Positions 60,081-64,000 of a DNA stretch of 64,000 bases are shown here, piece by piece. The notes beneath the pieces are model-generated. The model did not search any database, was not told where the DNA came from, and saw nothing but the letters and a program-made list of their open reading frames with translations. Origin of the DNA: Glycine soja (taxonomy: Eukaryota; Streptophyta; Magnoliopsida; Fabales; Fabaceae). Position numbers and translations under genes: made by a program. Numbering within the stretch: the stretch's first letter is position 1; every line of letters begins with the position of its first letter. Where the stretch lies: the NCBI RefSeq assembly GCF_004193775.1, contig NC_041007.1, positions 29,786,850 through 29,850,849 of the forward strand, read 5' to 3'.

Positions 60081-61808
60081 TCAAGTTTTTGACTTAGGTA
60101 TCCAAACTTTATTGGGTCCTTGCATGTTAGTATAAACTGAGGATCCTTTTGGGACCCATATCATTTTAATGTTGCTGTAATTTTTCTTGAAGTAGCAAGT
60201 TGATATGCCATGTCCTCTTCTTCCACAGTAAAAACAAGTGATATAATTACATTTTTGTGTGGAAGTAGAAAAGTTTTTATGAAACTTTTGTTGTTTTTCA
60301 GATTTATACCCTAGTCCATTCTTATTGGAAACATATCTTTGTTTACTCAATATGACATCTAAATTATTTTTACTATAAGAAAATTTAGCAAGTGAATTTT
60401 TCAACTCTTTAATTTCTTTTTCATATTTTTCACAACAACTACAAGGATCTGATATTTTCTTGTCAGAAATAGTGGAGATATTAACTTTTTCATTTGTTTT
60501 AGAAATTGAGACTTCATTTCTAAGATGATCTAATTCTTTGTTTAATTTTGATATTTCATTTTCTAAATTTGAAATTGTTTTCTTTGAAGATGAAACTAAT
60601 TTTGCAAGTTTAATTGACTCTTTATGCAGATCAACAAATGCTTCTTGCAATTCATCAAAAGAAATAGATAAGTTATTTGAAGATGTTACCTCTTCATCAC
60701 TTTCGTAACTTTTAGCCATAAGGCAGAGATTTATCTCTTCATTTTCTGAATCTTCAGAAGATTCCATATCATTTTCATCCCATGTGATGTATGCTTTCTT
60801 CAGTTTCTTTTCACTAAGATTTTTCTTTTCAGATTTCTCCATCTTTTTCTTGAAGATGGGACAATCAACCCTCAGATGTCCAGGTTGATTACATTCAAAG
60901 CATTTTAAAGTAGAGGATGAAGTTTCTGTCCTTCTCTTTGATTTAAAATTGGGTCGCCTCTGATTTCCTCTTACTTTAAGAAACTTGTTGAATCTTTTTA
61001 CAAAAAGACTTAGATCATCATCATCACCAGGATCATTTTCCTGATCACTTTCTTCTTGAATTGAGGATGATGCTTTAAGAGCAATTCCTTTCTTTTTCTT
61101 GTCATTTTCTTCATGTTGGTGTAATCTCAATAATTCCATCTCGTGTTCCTGCAACTTTCCAAATAAAGTGGCAAGGGACATGTTAGACAAATCTCTTGAT
61201 TCAGTAGTGGCCGTTACTTTGGGTTGTCATTCTCTACTTAAACATCTTAACACCTTGTTTATGAGATCCTCATTTTGAAATTCTTTACCTAAGGCTGCTA
61301 GATGATTTACTATATGTGTAAATCTCTTTTGCATGCTTTGAATATTTTCATTTGCATTCATTCTAAATAATTCATACTCATGAGTTAGTGCATTTATCCT
61401 AGATCTTTTAACATCTGTAGTTCCTTCATGTGTTAATCGAAGAGTGTCCCACATTTCCTTAGCACTCTTACAATTTGAAACCCTGAAATATTCATCCATT
61501 CCCAGGGCAGATGTTATTATGTTTTTGGCTTTTAAATTGTATTGTACTCATTTTCTATCCTCTTCAGACCATCTATCTCTAGGTTTTTCTATAGTTATAC
61601 TTTCACTTGATGAACTGCCATCTATTATAATTCTTTCTACTGTGGTGGGTATATAAGGCCCTATTTCTATGGCTTCCCAAATATTTAGGTCTATTGCCTC
61701 AATAAAAATTTGCATTCGGGTTTTCCAGTAATGGTAACCCTCTCCATTAAAGATTGGAGGTCTATTGATAGAATTCCCTTCTGGAAACAAGGAGTTTGCT
61801 GAGGCCAT
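60081..61808 (-). pseudogene. Copia gag with zinc knuckles and coiled coil (two premature stops)
   Basis: I place the start at 61,808 (MASANSLFPEGNS). The N-terminal part reads FNGEGYHYWKTRMQIFIEA, the usual beginning of copia gag. TGA at 61,548-61,550 and TGA at 61,227-61,229 interrupt the frame. Between and after them the frame continues with the UBN2/Retrotran_gag_2 domain (CKSAKEMWDTLRLTHEGT and YELFRMNANENIQSM). Further on come a CCHC knuckle (CFECNQPGHLRVDC), a ~100-residue coiled coil (ENEISKLNKELDHLRNEV) and a second knuckle-like CFYCGRRGHGISTC. The long gag with an added coiled coil fits SIRE-type elements. Both stops can come from single transitions (an Arg codon CGA, and Trp TGG). 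The remaining parts are well preserved. The frame ends at 60,081. Confidence 0.88.
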
Positions 61809-61846
61809 CTTTTTCTTGAAGCTTCTAAACTTTATACAAGAATGAA

Positions 61847-61858
61847 GCTCTGATACCA
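61847..61858 (-). other. Primer binding site, initiator tRNA-Met type
   Basis: Minus-strand TGGTATCAGAGC lies two bases inside the 5' LTR edge. It is the standard copia primer site complementary to the 3' end of initiator tRNA-Met, and it fixes the element's orientation. Confidence 0.92.
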
Positions 61859-61860
61859 CT

Positions 61861-62950
61861 TGTTAGACAAGTGGCCTCAGATATCTTAAGAAGGGGGGGT
61901 TGAATTAAGATATTCCAAATTACTTCCCCAATTAAAAATCTATTTCACTTTCTACTCAAGTTATAAATTTCCTTAACAATGAACTTCTTAAATATTAATT
62001 CAAATAAAAACAATTTGAATATAAATATAAAGCAATAATAAACAAAGGAGTTTAAGGGAAGAGAAAGTGCAAACTCAGATTTATACTGGTTCGGCCACAC
62101 CCTTGTGCCTACGTCAAGTCCCCAAGCAACCCGCTTGAGAGTTCCAATATCTTGTAAATTCCTTTTACAAGTTCTAAACACACAAGGACAATCCTTCCTT
62201 TGTGTTTAGAATTCTTTTACAACAAGAGACCCTCGGTCTCTTAATCCCTTAGAGATTTAGAAGAAGAAGAAGAATGAATCTTTCTAGAAAGAGATAGATT
62301 TTACAGATTGAGCACTCAAATAATTCCTTAATGAATTGCAATTGAATTGGCCAAGGAATTCTTAAGAGGATAAAATGATTTTGCTCTTTGAGAGGATAAA
62401 CACTTGTTGTTCTGAAAAACTCTGAGCAAATTCGTGTTATAAGTCACATATATATAGACCATTGGTGGTCATGAAAAAGCCCTTTGAGAAGTTGTGACTC
62501 TTAGAAAGATTTTTCTGAAAATCTTGTCTGGTAATCGATTACAGGAATTGTGTAATCGATTACAACTTTTAAAATTTGAATTAAAACATTTATTAACTGC
62601 TGGTAATCGATTACCAAAATTGTGTAATCGATTACACAGTCTAAAATTTAAATTCAAATTTTAGTAGCTGTTGTAAAACATATTTGGCCACTGGTAATCG
62701 ATTACATCCTCTGGTAATTGATTACCAGAGAGTAAATCCTTTGAAAAACACTTTTTAATTTAAATTACTTGGCCAAACCTTTTGCTAATTCAATTAGGAA
62801 TTCCCTTCCTAATATACTAGTGATCATCTTGATGTTGTGACTTGTAATCTTGAAGTATTGTCTTGAATTTAATCTTGAAAAGCCCATTTGCATCAATTGC
62901 ATCATATCATCATGATCATCATCAAAACACCAAAGGCAGTTGCATCTACA
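61861..62950 (-). repeat. 5' LTR of the copia element
   Basis: 1,090 bp, ~99% identical by eye to 53,793-54,882. TATATATA at 62,449-62,456. Palindromes start at 62,532, 62,553, 62,604, 62,625 and 62,695. The sixth (62,715) is changed to TAATTGATTA. Confidence 0.92.
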
Positions 62951-62955
62951 AGATT
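62951..62955 (+). repeat. Target site duplication AGATT, right copy (copia element)
   Basis: Identical to 53,788-53,792. Removing the element and one copy restores an open Transposase_24 exon. Confidence 0.95.
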
Positions 62956-64000
62956 TGTGTATGGTAACTCCGAAGGTCAACGTGAACATGATCCTCCGGT
63001 GAAATATGACGTAGATAAAGAAACTTGGGAGCAATTTGCTGCAAGCCGCAAAACTCCTAACTGGCAGGTTAGAGGTCAATATCATTCAATGTTTCAAAAA
63101 TAAATTGGTGAATATAAAGCCAACTTAATCTTTGATGATTATTAAATAAATTCCTACATCACAAGGAATTAGGAAGAAGATGCAAGAGATCCGAAAATGG
63201 AATGACTGCCCCCATGTACTTTATCGTGGGGGGTATGATTTGCTTGAAAAGAAGATGATGGACGAGAAGATGAACAAAAGACAACATGACGCAATGACAA
63301 CTGAGAATACACCAAACTCTGGGGATCCCCTAACTCCCATTCAAGGACATGTCAAGTGGGTGTTGGCACGCACTAAGCAATATGGACAGATGACATCTAA
63401 GTCGGCACAAGAAATATCTAATAAAATTGTGAGTTGCTTGTTCCATTTCTAATACAATTTACTGAAATTTGAAATAATTGTTTGTTTTTGATAATTTTAT
63501 GACTTGGTTGTTCAGATTGTAAGTTAATTGTACATTTATAATGTGTTTGATGCAGGCCTCATTGGAAGAACAAATGAGACAGGGTACCTTTGTCCCCCAT
63601 GGTCGTGAAGACATACTGAACACTGCCATCGGGCGACCGGATCATGGAGGCCGTGTTCGGGCAGCGGGGTTTGGGGTCACAATAAGTCAATACTTTGGAA
63701 GGGCAACACGTGGCTCCAGTTGCTCATCAGGGTCGATCAACCAAGTACAAATGGCTGAAATAATTGGAGGCCTATAGGAACAGTGGAAAAATGAAATACA
63801 GGTATTGAAAGATGAGTTGAAGGAACAAATCATACTTGAGATGTCACAAAGGGGATCGTTGATCCCAACACATATTCAACCAGATATACATGGGTTAGTA
63901 GCACGAGTGAGCACAAAAGGGAGCAATGCGGAGAGTGTTGTCAACCCATGTCTGCCTAATGATGTTGCTCCTGTCGAACCCCCTATAGGGTTGTATGTGC
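62956..64000 (+). pseudogene. CACTA Transposase_24 (TnpA-like) gene, 3' exons, continuing past the window
   Basis: The exon split by the copia element resumes at 62,956 with KYDVDKETWEQFAASRKTP and ends at 63,067 before GTTAGA. The next exon begins near 63,166, carries RKWNDCPHVLYRGGYDLLEK and GHVKWVLARTKQYG, and ends at 63,428 before GTGAGT. The following exon starts at 63,556 after TGATGCAG with MRQGTFVPHGREDILNTAIG and GRVRAAGFGVTISQYFG. These are hallmark segments of the Transposase_24 family. Two defects are visible. The start of the middle exon is one base short of the frame (around 63,167). A TAG at 63,775-63,777 interrupts the frame, which otherwise stays open with a charged coiled-coil stretch to the window end. 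The gene is therefore inactive apart from the insertion. Confidence 0.82.

Larger units (their letters stand above)
53793..62950 (-). mobile_element. Complete Ty1-copia retrotransposon, SIRE/Maximus-like, 9,158 bp
   Basis: On the minus strand the order is 5' LTR (62,950-61,861), initiator-tRNA-Met primer site, gag, protease-integrase-RT-RNase H, an extra ORF, purine tract and 3' LTR (54,882-53,793). Both LTRs are 1,090 bp, start TGTAGATGCAA and end CTAACA. By eye I count about 11 differences between them (~1%), so the insertion is young. At a commonly used plant rate of 1.3e-8 per site per year this is a few hundred thousand years. Integrase before RT defines copia. The long gag with coiled coil and the extra 3' ORF suggest the SIRE/Maximus lineage, assigned from memory. 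Gag and pol carry several stops and a frameshift, so the copy is not autonomous. Confidence 0.9.

Overview
The window looks like a plant pericentromere, almost certainly soybean (Glycine max) or a close relative. The first 41.6 kb is a tandem array of a ~91-bp monomer that I recognise as the soybean centromeric satellite family (SB92 / CentGm-1 and CentGm-2, 91-92 bp). The flank is made of legume-type retrotransposons (an Ogre/Tat-like Ty3-gypsy element and a SIRE-like Ty1-copia element) and a CACTA (En/Spm) transposon. I see no ordinary host gene, no tRNA or rRNA gene and no CRISPR array. The species call is from memory of these families, not from a search.

Layout. (1) 1-41,606: satellite array, all monomers in the same orientation, interrupted once by a 1,126-bp solo LTR (700-1825) with a perfect 5-bp target duplication. 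The array has structure at several scales: a segmental tandem duplication (~10.3-18.65 kb copied to ~18.95-27.05 kb), a change of monomer subfamily near 27 kb, and a ~3.09-kb higher-order repeat (34 monomers) present about three times between ~31.5 and 41.5 kb. (2) 41,607-42,952: a truncated Ogre-like LTR abutting the satellite, then a 100-N assembly gap (42,953-43,052). (3) 43,053-52,366: the 5' part of an Ogre/Tat-like element on the minus strand, reading right to left: LTR 50,429-52,366, tRNA-Arg primer site, extra ORF1, gag, protease, a candidate intron and the first part of reverse transcriptase, which runs into the gap. (4) 52,367-53,792 and 62,951-64,000: one CACTA transposon on the plus strand, with the end of a TnpD-like transposase gene (DUF4216 region) followed by a multi-exon Transposase_24 gene. 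An exon of the latter is split by (5) 53,793-62,950: a complete 9,158-bp copia element on the minus strand with two 1,090-bp LTRs and perfect AGATT target duplications.

How the parts relate. Coding regions that can be compared with their families are mostly broken. Most of the nonsense codons can be explained by C-to-T or G-to-A changes, as expected in methylated heterochromatin. Two open frames stay intact: Ogre ORF1 and, more strikingly, a 378-codon ORF between pol and the 3' LTR of the copia element. That ORF is preceded by a TATA box and by three pairs of a 10-bp palindrome (TAATCGATTA, 20 bp apart within each pair), the same layout as in the U3 of the element's own LTRs. I consider this candidate internal promoter the most interesting signal in the window.

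Limits. Parts of the sequence look unreliable: the N gap, single-base deletions clustered at 39.77-39.97 kb, and one-base homopolymer frameshifts beside the gap. Divergence counts were made by eye.
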